From NCBI RefSeq assembly GCF_002395745.1, contig NZ_DGUN01000001.1, positions 5,044 to 44,880 on the forward strand: DNA of 39,837 bases, written 5' to 3'. This DNA comes from Fibrobacter sp. UBA4309 (lineage in GTDB: Bacteria; Fibrobacterota; Fibrobacteria; Fibrobacterales; Fibrobacteraceae). Made by a program: the position numbers and the translations under genes. A model generated the notes under the pieces. It did no database searches. It saw only the letters and a list, made by a program, of their open reading frames with translations, and had not been told where the DNA came from. Positions 7,832 to 15,016 of this stretch are shown here, piece by piece; positions within the stretch are counted from its first letter, which is position 1; each line of letters begins with the position of its first letter.

Positions 7832-7852
7832 CACAGCCAAAGGCAGTGTCAT
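7828..7852. terminator. Hairpin spanning both stops of convergent genes
   Basis: ATGACACAGCC (7828-7838), a 3-base loop AAA and GGCAGTGTCAT (7842-7852) form an 11-bp stem with one A-A mismatch. It overlaps the M23 gene stop and the last codons of thiE. No strong T-tract is adjacent on either strand, so terminator function is plausible but not certain. Confidence 0.45.
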
Positions 7853-8481
7853 CCATTCAGTTTTATAAATGCATGCTTCAACTCTCTAGCGGCAGTCTCG
7901 GGGTCGGCAGCCTTCATGATGGCAGAAACGGCGCAAATGCCCGCAATACCAGAACCCTTCAGCACAAAGATGTTGTCCTTGTTGAGCCCGCCGATAGCGT
8001 TGACGGGAATGGGCACAGCCTTCACGACATCCTTGAGCGTTTCTACCGGGGTAATGACCGTGTTTACATGAGTCGTCGTGGGGTAAATGGCTCCACAGCC
8101 CAAATAATCCGCACCCTGCTCGTAGGCTTCGAGAGCCTGGGGAACCGTCTTGGTGGTTGCGCCGATTATTTTATCGGCCCCCATGAGTCTGCGGGCCAGG
8201 TTTACCGGCATGTCGGACTGCCCTACATGAACGCCTTCCGCCCCAATAGCGAGTGCCACATCCACACGGTCATCAATGATCAGCGGGATGCCGTAGCGGA
8301 CCGTAATCTCGTGCGTCGATGCGGCCAGTTCCATGTACTCCCGCGTAGACTTGTCCTTTTCGCGCAACTGGATAATGGTAGCCCCACCCTTGCAGGCAGC
8401 TTCCACGACAGGCAAAAAGCTCTCTGCGGGAACACAAGTACTATCGGTGATAAAATAAAGGGTCGTATCGAGCGTGTTCAT
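7849..8481 (-). CDS. thiE: Thiamine-phosphate synthase
   Basis: ThiE joins HMP pyrophosphate and thiazole phosphate to give thiamine phosphate. The 210-residue TIM-barrel protein has the family motifs: LYFITDST at the N-terminus, GGATIIQLREKD (about 32-43), IPLIIDDRVDVALAIGAEGVHVGQSD (65-90), IIGATT, ADYLGCGAIYPTTTH (124-138), and IPVNAIGGLNKDNI near the C-terminus. Length is normal. It lies apart from thiSFGH, with the pseudopilin gene between them on the other strand, so it is transcribed separately. No TPP riboswitch is visible upstream; a T-rich TATTTTTT element ends 4 bases before the ATG. Confidence 0.96.
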   Translation of the reverse strand: MNTLDTTLYFITDSTCVPAESFLPVVEAACKGGATIIQLREKDKSTREYMELAASTHEITVRYGIPLIIDDRVDVALAIGAEGVHVGQSDMPVNLARRLMGADKIIGATTKTVPQALEAYEQGADYLGCGAIYPTTTHVNTVITPVETLKDVVKAVPIPVNAIGGLNKDNIFVLKGSGIAGICAVSAIMKAADPETAARELKHAFIKLNG

Positions 8482-8485
8482 ATAA

Positions 8486-8493
8486 AAAAAATA
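8486..8493 (-). promoter_or_regulatory. T-rich TAnnTTT element before thiE
   Basis: On the minus strand TATTTTTT (8493 to 8486) ends 4 bases before the thiE ATG, and there is no Shine-Dalgarno sequence. This is the weakest member of the group because the region is AT-rich. Confidence 0.3.
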
Positions 8494-8542
8494 GCAAAAA
8501 TGCCCTGAAAAGTGTGATTTTCGTTAAAAAGCACAATTTTTT

Positions 8543-8570
8543 TTGAAAAAAAAGGCCATTCGGATATTAA
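8543..8570 (+). promoter_or_regulatory. Sigma-70-like promoter for the pseudopilin gene
   Basis: TTGAAA (8543-8548) and TATTAA (8565-8570) are separated by 16 bases. They lie about 50 bases before the pseudopilin start in an AT-rich gap. An AAAGGAG sequence (8591-8597) and a second AAAAGGA (about 8607-8613) follow. Confidence 0.45.
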
Positions 8571-8622
8571 AAAAAATCTATTATTCATGTAAAGGAGTGG
8601 TTTTTGCAAAAGGATGTACACG

Positions 8623-9417
8623 ATGCTTATGCAAAAGCAAACATTGGGAAAAAAGGGCTTCACACTAATTGAAGTCATGGTCGTCACGATCGTCATGGGC
8701 ATTCTTGCCGCAGTGGCCGTACCCAGTATTTTCGGATTAGTCGAAAAATCCCGAGAAAAAATTGACTTGACAAAATTGTTCTACCTGCGCGACGCACTGA
8801 ACAGGGCATTGCTGGAAAGCGAGAACGCCTTGTACAACAGCGCTTCGGTAGCGGACTCGGTTCTAGATAAAGCGCTAAAGAGCGAATCTGGCGTTGACTT
8901 GTTCATTCTAGAAATGCGTCCGGATCTTCCTGGAAACGTCCAAAACAGGCACAACAATATCAATGCCGGCTCGCAGATGAGCAAATTGGTCGGAACCAGC
9001 GGAGTCTGGTACGACGCATTGAAAGAATCCGGATTCAACGGGGTCGCAGACATCCTTATCGCAAGGGAGAGCGGAAACGCCTGGAAAAAAGACGGTGCGA
9101 CATTTTATTCCCAGCCGTATACAGACGCTTGGGGGAAAACAGATTATCGAACCTATCCCAAAGAACAGCTGTTCATCAGCAGACTGTTGAATCGCGGTAA
9201 AGAAGCAGGTCCAAAGCAAGGACAAACAAATTACCGAGTGAGAGTAAGTTTCCAGTGGAGCAGATTAGACGAGCATAGCCAATCTATAGAAGTGGCCTTG
9301 CTTCCCGCCGGAAAAGTAATGTGGCAAAAGAACGGAAGAGGCAGTGCGCTTCTCTCGGATCACGGAGTCTGCTTCTCGACCTATGGCGATGCCGGTTGCG
9401 CCGATTACAAGTACTAG
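8623..9417 (+). CDS. Type IV pilin-like pseudopilin / minor prepilin
   Basis: The 264-residue protein starts with a short basic leader and the prepilin peptidase motif KKGFTLIEVMVVTIVMGILAA. Cleavage after the Gly is expected and the Glu at +5 of the mature protein is present. The hydrophobic helix is followed by a soluble domain with many polar residues and no recognised family. Such proteins assemble into type IV pili or type II secretion pseudopili. No other assembly gene is in the window, so its partner machinery lies elsewhere. I chose the ATG at 8623 because AAAGGA sits about 9 bases upstream; ATGs at 8614 and 8629 are in the same frame. It converges with thiH, leaving 3 bases. Confidence 0.88.
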   Translation: MLMQKQTLGKKGFTLIEVMVVTIVMGILAAVAVPSIFGLVEKSREKIDLTKLFYLRDALNRALLESENALYNSASVADSVLDKALKSESGVDLFILEMRPDLPGNVQNRHNNINAGSQMSKLVGTSGVWYDALKESGFNGVADILIARESGNAWKKDGATFYSQPYTDAWGKTDYRTYPKEQLFISRLLNRGKEAGPKQGQTNYRVRVSFQWSRLDEHSQSIEVALLPAGKVMWQKNGRGSALLSDHGVCFSTYGDAGCADYKY

Positions 9418-9420
9418 CCA

Positions 9421-10686
9421 CTACACGTAAAGGTAATCGTTCAAGACGGGCTGTAAACCTTCGCCCGAAATGTCGCCGTACATATCGTTAAAGCTACGCG
9501 AGTCGTTGATTTCGAACTGTTCGTCGCCACCTTCGCCGTCATCGTGACCGCTGTACTTGCTTTCGTGGTCGCCAATGCCCGTCGAAACGCCGGCAGAAAC
9601 CTTCGTCGCAGCGATTTTCACAATGCCGTTGCGGAATTCCTTGCTTTCGCGGCTCGAGACCGTGATACCCACAAACGGGAGGAAGATGCGGTAGGCGCAG
9701 AGCACCTGGCAGAGTTCCTTCTCGTGAACGTCGAGCGGGTCAATCTTGTCGTTGTTGATAATCGGGCGGAGTCGCGGGCAGCTTAAGCTCATTTCGGCAT
9801 GCGGGTACTTCTTTTGCAAGTAATACACGTGCAGCGCGGATGCGAGCGCGTCGCGGCGGAAGTCCGAAAGGCCGAGGAGTGCGGAGAACGCGACACCGCG
9901 CATACCCGCCATGAGGGCGCGTTCCTGCGAGTCGAAGCGGTACGGGAATACACGCTTGTGGCCGAGCAGGTGGAGTTTTTCGAAGCGCACCTTGTCGTAG
10001 GTTTCCTGGAAGACGGTCACGTAGTCCACGCCGCATTCATGCAAGTAGCGGTATTCGTCGACGTTGACCGGGTAGACTTCCACGCCCACCATGCGGAAAT
10101 ACTTGCGGGCCAATTTGCAGGCCTCGCCGATGTATTCCACGCTGCTCTTCGCGCGGCTTTCGCCGGTGAGAATCAGGATTTCTTCCATGCCGCTGTCGGC
10201 GATGACCTTCATCTCGTGCTCGATCTGCTCCATCGTGAGCTGCATGCGCTTGATATGGTTGTAGCAGTTGAACCCGCAATAGACGCAGTAGTTTTCGCAG
10301 TAGTTCGCAATGTAGAGCGGCGTGAAGAAATAGACGTTGTTGCCGAAGTGCTTGCTGGTCTCGATTTTCGCCTTCGCGGCCATCTGTTCCAAGTACGGAG
10401 CCGCGGCCGGAGAAAGGAGCGCCTTGAAGTCTTCGAGCGTGCAGCGTTCATGTTCCAGGGCGCGCTTCACGTCCTTGCCGGTGTACTTGGAATAATCGTA
10501 GTTCTCGGATTCGGAGAGGACCTTGTCGGCGATGTCCGACTGGATGACTTCCATGCCGGGCAGGTAATCCATGATGTTCGTGCGGGCGCTCGGGTCCGTC
10601 TCTATGCGGTGTTTCTTCGCGAGAGCGCCTTCCGAAAGGTTTCCGGAATCGAACAGGTAGTTATTGTCTTTTCTTTCTGCGGTCAT
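9421..10686 (-). CDS. thiH: 2-iminoacetate synthase (tyrosine lyase)
   Basis: ThiH is a radical SAM enzyme that cleaves tyrosine to dehydroglycine and p-cresol, supplying the C2-N3 unit of the thiazole ring. The 421-residue protein has the CxxxCxxC cluster motif at Cys130, Cys134 and Cys137 (YCENYCVYCGF). Further conserved features include ALLSPAAAPYLEQMA (about 90-104) and VTVFQETYD. It is about 40 residues longer than the E. coli protein at the N-terminus (residues 1-45 have no counterpart there), so a downstream start is possible. It follows thiG by 18 bases and ends the thiSFGH unit. Using ThiH rather than glycine oxidase (ThiO) fits an anaerobe. Confidence 0.96.
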   Translation of the reverse strand: MTAERKDNNYLFDSGNLSEGALAKKHRIETDPSARTNIMDYLPGMEVIQSDIADKVLSESENYDYSKYTGKDVKRALEHERCTLEDFKALLSPAAAPYLEQMAAKAKIETSKHFGNNVYFFTPLYIANYCENYCVYCGFNCYNHIKRMQLTMEQIEHEMKVIADSGMEEILILTGESRAKSSVEYIGEACKLARKYFRMVGVEVYPVNVDEYRYLHECGVDYVTVFQETYDKVRFEKLHLLGHKRVFPYRFDSQERALMAGMRGVAFSALLGLSDFRRDALASALHVYYLQKKYPHAEMSLSCPRLRPIINNDKIDPLDVHEKELCQVLCAYRIFLPFVGITVSSRESKEFRNGIVKIAATKVSAGVSTGIGDHESKYSGHDDGEGGDEQFEINDSRSFNDMYGDISGEGLQPVLNDYLYV

Positions 10687-10704
10687 TGCACATGTCCCGA
10701 AAAA

Positions 10705-11472
10705 CTAGTCGCGCAAGAATCCCGTGAGCGGGTCGGATGCGGAAGCGCCGCGCGTGAGAACGCGCCCAAGGCCTGCGAGGTAGGCCTTGCGACCCGCCTC
10801 AATGGCAAGCTTGAAACTCTGCGCCATAAGCGGCAAGTCGCCCGCGGTAGCAAGCGCCGTATTCGCCATGATGGCGGCAGCGCCCATCTCCATCGCGGCA
10901 CAGGCTTCGGAAGGTTTGCCGATACCCGCATCCACAATGATGGGCAAGTCGATTTCATCAATCAGAATCTGGATGAATTCGCGCGTGGAAAGGCCCTTGT
11001 TACTGCCAATCGGAGCGGCAAGCGGCATCACGGCTGCGGCACCCGCGTTAGCGAGGTCGCGCGCCACGTTCAGGTCCGGGTACATATACGGCATCACCAC
11101 GAAACCCTCCTTCGCGAGGGTTTCGGTCGCCTTGATTGTTTCGTAGTTATCGGGCAAAAGGTACTTCGTGTCGCGCATGATTTCGATCTTGACGAAATCG
11201 CCGCAGCCGAGCTCGCGGGAAAGGCGCGCGATGCGGACCGCCTCGTCGGCGGTGCGGGCGCCGGACGTGTTCGGCAACAGCGTCACGCCTTTCGGAATGT
11301 AGTCGAGGATATTCTCGTGGTCCTTCGTGTTCGCCCGGCGCACCGCCAGGGTCACAATCTGTGCCCCCGCATCGCGCACCGCGGCTTCAATCAATTTCAG
11401 GGAATACTTTCCAGAACCCAGGATAAAGCGGGAACTAAATTCATGACCGCCGATAACAAGTTTGTCGTCCAT
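10705..11472 (-). CDS. thiG: Thiazole synthase
   Basis: ThiG condenses deoxyxylulose 5-phosphate, dehydroglycine and ThiS thiocarboxylate sulfur into the thiazole phosphate. The 255-residue TIM barrel has normal length. Motifs include FSSRFILGSGKY (11-22), QIVTLAVRRAN, and the FVKIEIM segment with the Schiff-base lysine. A phosphate-binding loop is seen in PLAAPIGSNKG, and IIVDAGIGKPSEA lies near the C-terminus. A GAAGG ribosome-binding site lies 4 bases before the ATG. The 41-base gap after thiF includes TATATTTA (11510 to 11503, minus strand), so an internal promoter is possible. Confidence 0.97.
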   Translation of the reverse strand: MDDKLVIGGHEFSSRFILGSGKYSLKLIEAAVRDAGAQIVTLAVRRANTKDHENILDYIPKGVTLLPNTSGARTADEAVRIARLSRELGCGDFVKIEIMRDTKYLLPDNYETIKATETLAKEGFVVMPYMYPDLNVARDLANAGAAAVMPLAAPIGSNKGLSTREFIQILIDEIDLPIIVDAGIGKPSEACAAMEMGAAAIMANTALATAGDLPLMAQSFKLAIEAGRKAYLAGLGRVLTRGASASDPLTGFLRD

Positions 11473-11513
11473 AAAGCCTTCTTTATGAAATTTTTTCGGG
11501 GGTAAATATAGAA

Positions 11514-12167
11514 TTATTCCAGCCCGAGAATCAGGCGGATGGCTGTCAGTGCCTGGTGGGCGGCGCAGAGCATCACGCGCGGTGCAACTAGGCCAATTCC
11601 GTCGTTCACATCGCTCTTGCCGTCGCCGCAGAGGTAAAAATGTTTCGTGATTTTGCGGGTCGTAATCGAATTACCGCCATCATAGCCCGCCATCCCGGAA
11701 GCGGCAACCAAATACTTCTCCGGCATCGTCTCGAGAACGGCGTTCACGAGCATCGCCTTCGCCTCGGCATTGTCGAACGCCTCGCACACGATTTGCGCTT
11801 TTGCCACCTGCCGCGAGACACTCTCGGCAGTCACCTTCTCGAAATGCGTTTCGTATTCCGTGTACGGGGCAATCTCTTTCAGGTTCGCCAGAAGCGCCTC
11901 GGGCTTCGGGAGCCCCACCTGGCTAGCCTTGTACTGCTGACGATGCAAATTCGTCACATCGACACAATCAAAATCCACAAGGATAAGCTTCCCCACCCCA
12001 GCACGCGCCAGGGAAATGGCGATATTGGAGCCAAGGCCGCCCAACCCGCAAACAGCAACCGTCGCCGCCTGCAACTTCCGCACGGCAGCGGCTCCCTGAC
12101 GCTTTTCGAGCGCGGCGAGCATTTCTTCGCGGGAAGGTTCTCGCATTTGCGATTTCTCGCCAGGCAT
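11514..12167 (-). CDS. thiF: ThiS adenylyltransferase, short ThiF type
   Basis: A ThiF/MoeB/E1-like enzyme that adenylates the C-terminal glycine of ThiS before sulfur transfer. The 217-residue protein is of the short ThiF form (family 2 type), shorter than E. coli ThiF by about 35 residues. It has the nucleotide loop VAVCGLGGLGSNIAISLARAG (two GG-x-G elements), the FDCVDVTNLHRQQY segment with catalytic Asp and Arg, and a C-terminal APRVMLCAAHQAL helix. A classical pair of zinc CxxC motifs is not seen. I chose the ATG at 12167, which overlaps the thiS stop as TGATG and suggests translational coupling. A GTG one codon upstream is an alternative. Confidence 0.92.
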   Translation of the reverse strand: MPGEKSQMREPSREEMLAALEKRQGAAAVRKLQAATVAVCGLGGLGSNIAISLARAGVGKLILVDFDCVDVTNLHRQQYKASQVGLPKPEALLANLKEIAPYTEYETHFEKVTAESVSRQVAKAQIVCEAFDNAEAKAMLVNAVLETMPEKYLVAASGMAGYDGGNSITTRKITKHFYLCGDGKSDVNDGIGLVAPRVMLCAAHQALTAIRLILGLE

Positions 12168-12361
12168 CACCCGCCACCCACGAAGTTCACAACCTCGACG
12201 ACATCGCCGTCGGCAAGCACCGTCTCGGCATACTTCGCCTTCGGCACAATCTCCTCGTTGCGTTCCACGGCAATGCGCACGGTATTGTACCCAGCTTCTG
12301 CAAGATATTGCGCGACGGTCTTACCCGCCGCATCAACCGACTGTCCGTTAATCGTTAGCAT
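12167..12361 (-). CDS. thiS: Sulfur carrier protein ThiS
   Basis: A 64-residue beta-grasp protein that carries sulfur as a C-terminal thiocarboxylate for thiazole formation. It opens with MLTINGQSVDAAGKTVAQYL and ends VVEVVNFVGGG. The usual ThiS terminus is Gly-Gly; here three glycines are encoded, so either all three are kept or the last is trimmed. It is first in the thiSFGH unit. The GH43 gene ends 27 bases upstream on the same strand, but a TATTTTTG element in that gap suggests an independent start of transcription. No Shine-Dalgarno sequence and no TPP riboswitch are visible. Confidence 0.93.
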   Translation of the reverse strand: MLTINGQSVDAAGKTVAQYLAEAGYNTVRIAVERNEEIVPKAKYAETVLADGDVVEVVNFVGGG

Positions 12362-12366
12362 ATGGG

Positions 12367-12374
12367 CAAAAATA
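12367..12374 (-). promoter_or_regulatory. TAnnTTTG element 5 bases before thiS start
   Basis: On the minus strand TATTTTTG (12374 to 12367) is followed by CCCAT and then the thiS ATG. The spacing equals that at metG and the NifU-like gene, and no ribosome-binding site is present. Confidence 0.5.
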
Positions 12375-12388
12375 GAAAAAGCAGTGGT

Positions 12389-14281
12389 TTAAAAAAGCAC
12401 CCTGTACGGAATCTGCTTGTCCAAGCGACGGCCCTTCAAGTCGCGGTAGCCCTTACCCGGCGCACGTGAATCGTCGCGGAATATGGCCGGACGTGCAGAA
12501 TTCCGGATAGACGTTATCGTCGTGTCCTTCACGCCTTCGTCGAACTTGATGTTGCCGAGGAGAGTTTCGCCGCCGAGGCCTTCTGCCGTCAGGTAGAAGT
12601 CCTGCACGCCCTTGAGTTCCGGCATGTTGGAGCAGCGCACGTCAACCCACTTAGTAGCATCACCCGCCGAGGGTAAATCGCACTTGGAAATCACGTCGCC
12701 CTTCTTGCTTTCCTTGCGGATATTCAGCGTACCGCCGGCACCGTTCTTCACCTGCACAAGTACGCCCGGGCCCACGATGGAATCCGTAATCACGTTCTCG
12801 AAAATCGCGTAACCGCCGTCCTTGATGGCGAACTCGTCCTTGTCCGTCAAACGCACGCGGATGCCGTTATCGAAGCCGTTCGCGGGAATCGTATCGCGGA
12901 TAATGCGCAAGAAGTCGAGCCTGTCCAGTTCCGCATAATGCTTGCCCTTCGTAATCTCGATGAAGTTCGAGCCGCGCTTGAGTTTTGCAGGAATATAAAC
13001 GACAGACTTCTCGGGGAATGCGCTCCACGCGCCCGTCAGCGGCAACTCCACTTCCTGGTTCTTGCCGTTGATGCTCACGAAGTGCGAGCTGCCGTTCGCG
13101 CCGTCTTCGGTCCAGTTGTTGTCATAGCGGTAGCGGATCAGGTAGTCGCCCGCCTGCGGGATAATCATCGGCAGGCGAATCTTGCTGTCTTCGTAGTTGA
13201 TGTAGGCACAGAATTCCCCGTTCGATGCATCGGAGCTGCTCGAAATATCCACGTGCGTCAAGGCACCGTGTTCCGCCTCGGCGCTCAAGTAACGCCCGAG
13301 GAAGGGCTGCCCCAGTTCCGGCCAGCCATCGTCGGTGTAGACGATATCGCGAACTTGTATGTAAGAATTTCCGCCGTCGTTCTTGTCGTAGTAATGGTTC
13401 ACGAAACGCTGGCGGTTCACGTCCTGGAACGCCTCGCCGCCCGCAGGCCCGTAGTAGCGCCCGTAACGGCTCAACAGAATCGTTCCACCGCCATCCAGCA
13501 ACTTCTTGCCGCTGCGGTCCACGTACCCGCCGTCAATGCGGTTGGAGCGCCCGACCGTCGTCTTGTAGGAATTGTTCTCGAGGTCCGCGCCCTTCTTGCA
13601 GCAGTTGTCCCACGCCGTGAACAGGTAGTAGTAACCGTCGTGCTCGATGAGGCTTGCGCCCTCGATACCCGAGCCGCCGCGGTTCGCGATGTTGATCATC
13701 TTCGCGCCGTTTTTCACTTTGCCTGTTTCTTCGTTCAGTTCCAGAATGTGGATGCCCGTGCCCCACGAACCGAACGCCATCCAGACCTTGCCATTCAGGT
13801 CCTTTAACACAGCCGCGTCAATCGCGTTGTAGGCGTCGCTCTTGACCGTGTGAATCACCTCGCCCTGGTCTGTCCAGCCGTAGCCGGGCTTTGTCGGGTC
13901 GATTTCCTTGCTCGACATGAACCCCATGCCCGACGAGCGGATGCCCATCTCGGAGCCACAATAATACATGCGGTATTCCCCGCCGATGTAATGAATGTCC
14001 GGCGCCCAGATGTCGATCATGTTCGGGGCGTAGTCGTAAAGCCACCGCGAAAACTTCGGCATGGCAGGTTCGCCGTTTTTCCAGTTAAGAGCGTCCTCGG
14101 AGAACTGCATGAGCATGTGGTTGTCCGTCGTCGCAAGCGCGTAGCCGTCCTCGTAACGGATGATGTCCGGGTCATGCCCCGCCCAGCGCGTCTCCTTCGC
14201 GTACCAATCGGCCGCAAAGGCCGAAGCCGCGAGCATCACGCCAACAGGTAACATTCTTTTGACTACAGGACTCCAATCCAT
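12389..14281 (-). CDS. Secreted GH43 arabinanase-like glycosidase with CBM modules
   Basis: The 630-residue protein has a signal peptide (about residues 1-23, ending ASAFA). A five-bladed GH43 catalytic domain (about 25-320) follows, with three candidate acidic residues: Asp37 in HDPD, Asp155 in YNAIDAAV and Glu207 in SGIEGAS. Overall sequence (IWAPDIHYIGGEYRMYYCGS, FTAWDNCC) is closest in feel to endo-arabinanase subfamilies, but the substrate could be arabinan or arabinoxylan. Residues about 335-460 look like a CBM35/CBM6 beta-sandwich and about 465-590 like a second CBM6-type module. A basic C-terminal tail (about 605-630, with DLKGRRLDK) resembles tails on other Fibrobacter secreted CAZymes. 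AAAGGAG lies 5 bases before the ATG. Confidence 0.9.
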   Translation of the reverse strand: MDWSPVVKRMLPVGVMLAASAFAADWYAKETRWAGHDPDIIRYEDGYALATTDNHMLMQFSEDALNWKNGEPAMPKFSRWLYDYAPNMIDIWAPDIHYIGGEYRMYYCGSEMGIRSSGMGFMSSKEIDPTKPGYGWTDQGEVIHTVKSDAYNAIDAAVLKDLNGKVWMAFGSWGTGIHILELNEETGKVKNGAKMINIANRGGSGIEGASLIEHDGYYYLFTAWDNCCKKGADLENNSYKTTVGRSNRIDGGYVDRSGKKLLDGGGTILLSRYGRYYGPAGGEAFQDVNRQRFVNHYYDKNDGGNSYIQVRDIVYTDDGWPELGQPFLGRYLSAEAEHGALTHVDISSSSDASNGEFCAYINYEDSKIRLPMIIPQAGDYLIRYRYDNNWTEDGANGSSHFVSINGKNQEVELPLTGAWSAFPEKSVVYIPAKLKRGSNFIEITKGKHYAELDRLDFLRIIRDTIPANGFDNGIRVRLTDKDEFAIKDGGYAIFENVITDSIVGPGVLVQVKNGAGGTLNIRKESKKGDVISKCDLPSAGDATKWVDVRCSNMPELKGVQDFYLTAEGLGGETLLGNIKFDEGVKDTTITSIRNSARPAIFRDDSRAPGKGYRDLKGRRLDKQIPYRVLF

Positions 14282-14305
14282 ACAATCTCCTTTCCCCTAG
14301 TTGAT

Positions 14306-14905
14306 TTATCCCAAGCGCTCGTTGACAACGTCCCAGTTGACGATGCTCCAGAGCGCCTTGAGGTAGTCCGGACGGCGGTTGCGGTAGTCAATGTAGTAGG
14401 CATGTTCCCACACGTCGAACGTGAGGAGCGGCTTGAGGCCCTTGGTGAGCGGGTTCTGGGCGTTGCCTTCCTGCGTAATCACGAGCTTGCCCTGCGCATC
14501 GGCGGAGAGCCAGACCCAGCCGGAACCGAAGAGGCCTGCGCCCTTCGCCTGGAATTCTTCCTGGAACTTCTCGAAGGAACCGAAATCGCGGGCGATGGCT
14601 TCGGCAATCTTGCCCGAGGGGGCGTTGTTTGCCTTCGGGGCCGCAAACTGCAAGAAGTACATGGAGTGGTTCAGGAACTGGCCCGCGTTGTTGAAAACAC
14701 CGCCTTCGGAGGCCTTCACGATGTCTTCGAGGGACTTGCCTTCGAAGGCGCTGCCCGGAAGCGCCGCGTTCAGGTTGTTCAGGTAGGTCTGCAGGTGCTT
14801 GCCGTAGTGAAACTCGATGGTTTCGGCGCTGAGGGCCGGGGCCAGGTCCGCCGCTGCATACGGGAGGGCGGGCATTTCAAATTTTCCGTTTTTCTGTTCG
14901 GTCAT
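14306..14905 (-). CDS. sodB: Superoxide dismutase, Fe-type
   Basis: The 199-residue Fe/Mn SOD dismutes superoxide in the cytoplasm. Metal ligands are visible in EFHYGKH (about His33), FLNHSMY (about His80), and FDVWEHAYYIDY (Asp and His near 165-169). The Gln in NNAGQFLNH lies where Fe enzymes keep their active-site Gln, which argues for iron rather than manganese. The ribosome-binding site GAGGA is 5 bases before the ATG. A small perfect hairpin (GCGGC-tac-GCCGC, 14924-14936) sits in the leader just upstream of that site. Further upstream lies a double-hairpin repeat (14961-15009). Such an enzyme in a strict anaerobe suggests protection from transient oxygen exposure. Confidence 0.95.
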   Translation of the reverse strand: MTEQKNGKFEMPALPYAAADLAPALSAETIEFHYGKHLQTYLNNLNAALPGSAFEGKSLEDIVKASEGGVFNNAGQFLNHSMYFLQFAAPKANNAPSGKIAEAIARDFGSFEKFQEEFQAKGAGLFGSGWVWLSADAQGKLVITQEGNAQNPLTKGLKPLLTFDVWEHAYYIDYRNRRPDYLKALWSIVNWDVVNERLG

Positions 14906-14960
14906 GGGATTCCTCGCTGTTAGGCGGCTACGCCGCTAGTGAAAAAGACTTTGTTCATAG

Positions 14961-15009
14961 ATTCCGGCTCGGAGGCCGGAATGACGTCATGGCGGGCTTG
15001 ACCCGCCAT
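14961..15009. repeat. Tandem palindromic repeat with two perfect hairpins
   Basis: ATTCCGGC-tcggag-GCCGGAAT (14961-14982) is followed by the palindromic ATGACGTCAT (14981-14990) and then ATGGCGGG-cttga-CCCGCCAT (14989-15009). Both stems are perfect over 8 bp. The motifs look like the widely scattered genomic repeats seen between genes in many bacteria. It lies between the NamZ-like gene and sodB. Confidence 0.75.
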
Positions 15010-15016
15010 CTCGATT

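Noticed and set aside
8482..8613. TPP riboswitch upstream of thiE
   Set aside because: No CTGAGA-type THI box or matching stem was found on the minus strand; the region is A/T runs.
9799..11505. A 568-codon open frame antisense to thiH and thiG
   Set aside because: It mirrors two firmly identified genes, has no ribosome-binding site, and its residue make-up (rich in Arg, His, Val and Ala) is what GC-rich third positions give on the opposite strand.
12362..12388. Riboswitch upstream of thiS
   Set aside because: Only 27 bases separate thiS from the GH43 gene, too short for a TPP aptamer.
14306..14905. Manganese-type superoxide dismutase
   Set aside because: The Gln in NNAGQFLNH sits where Fe-type enzymes carry it; Mn-type enzymes have Gly there.
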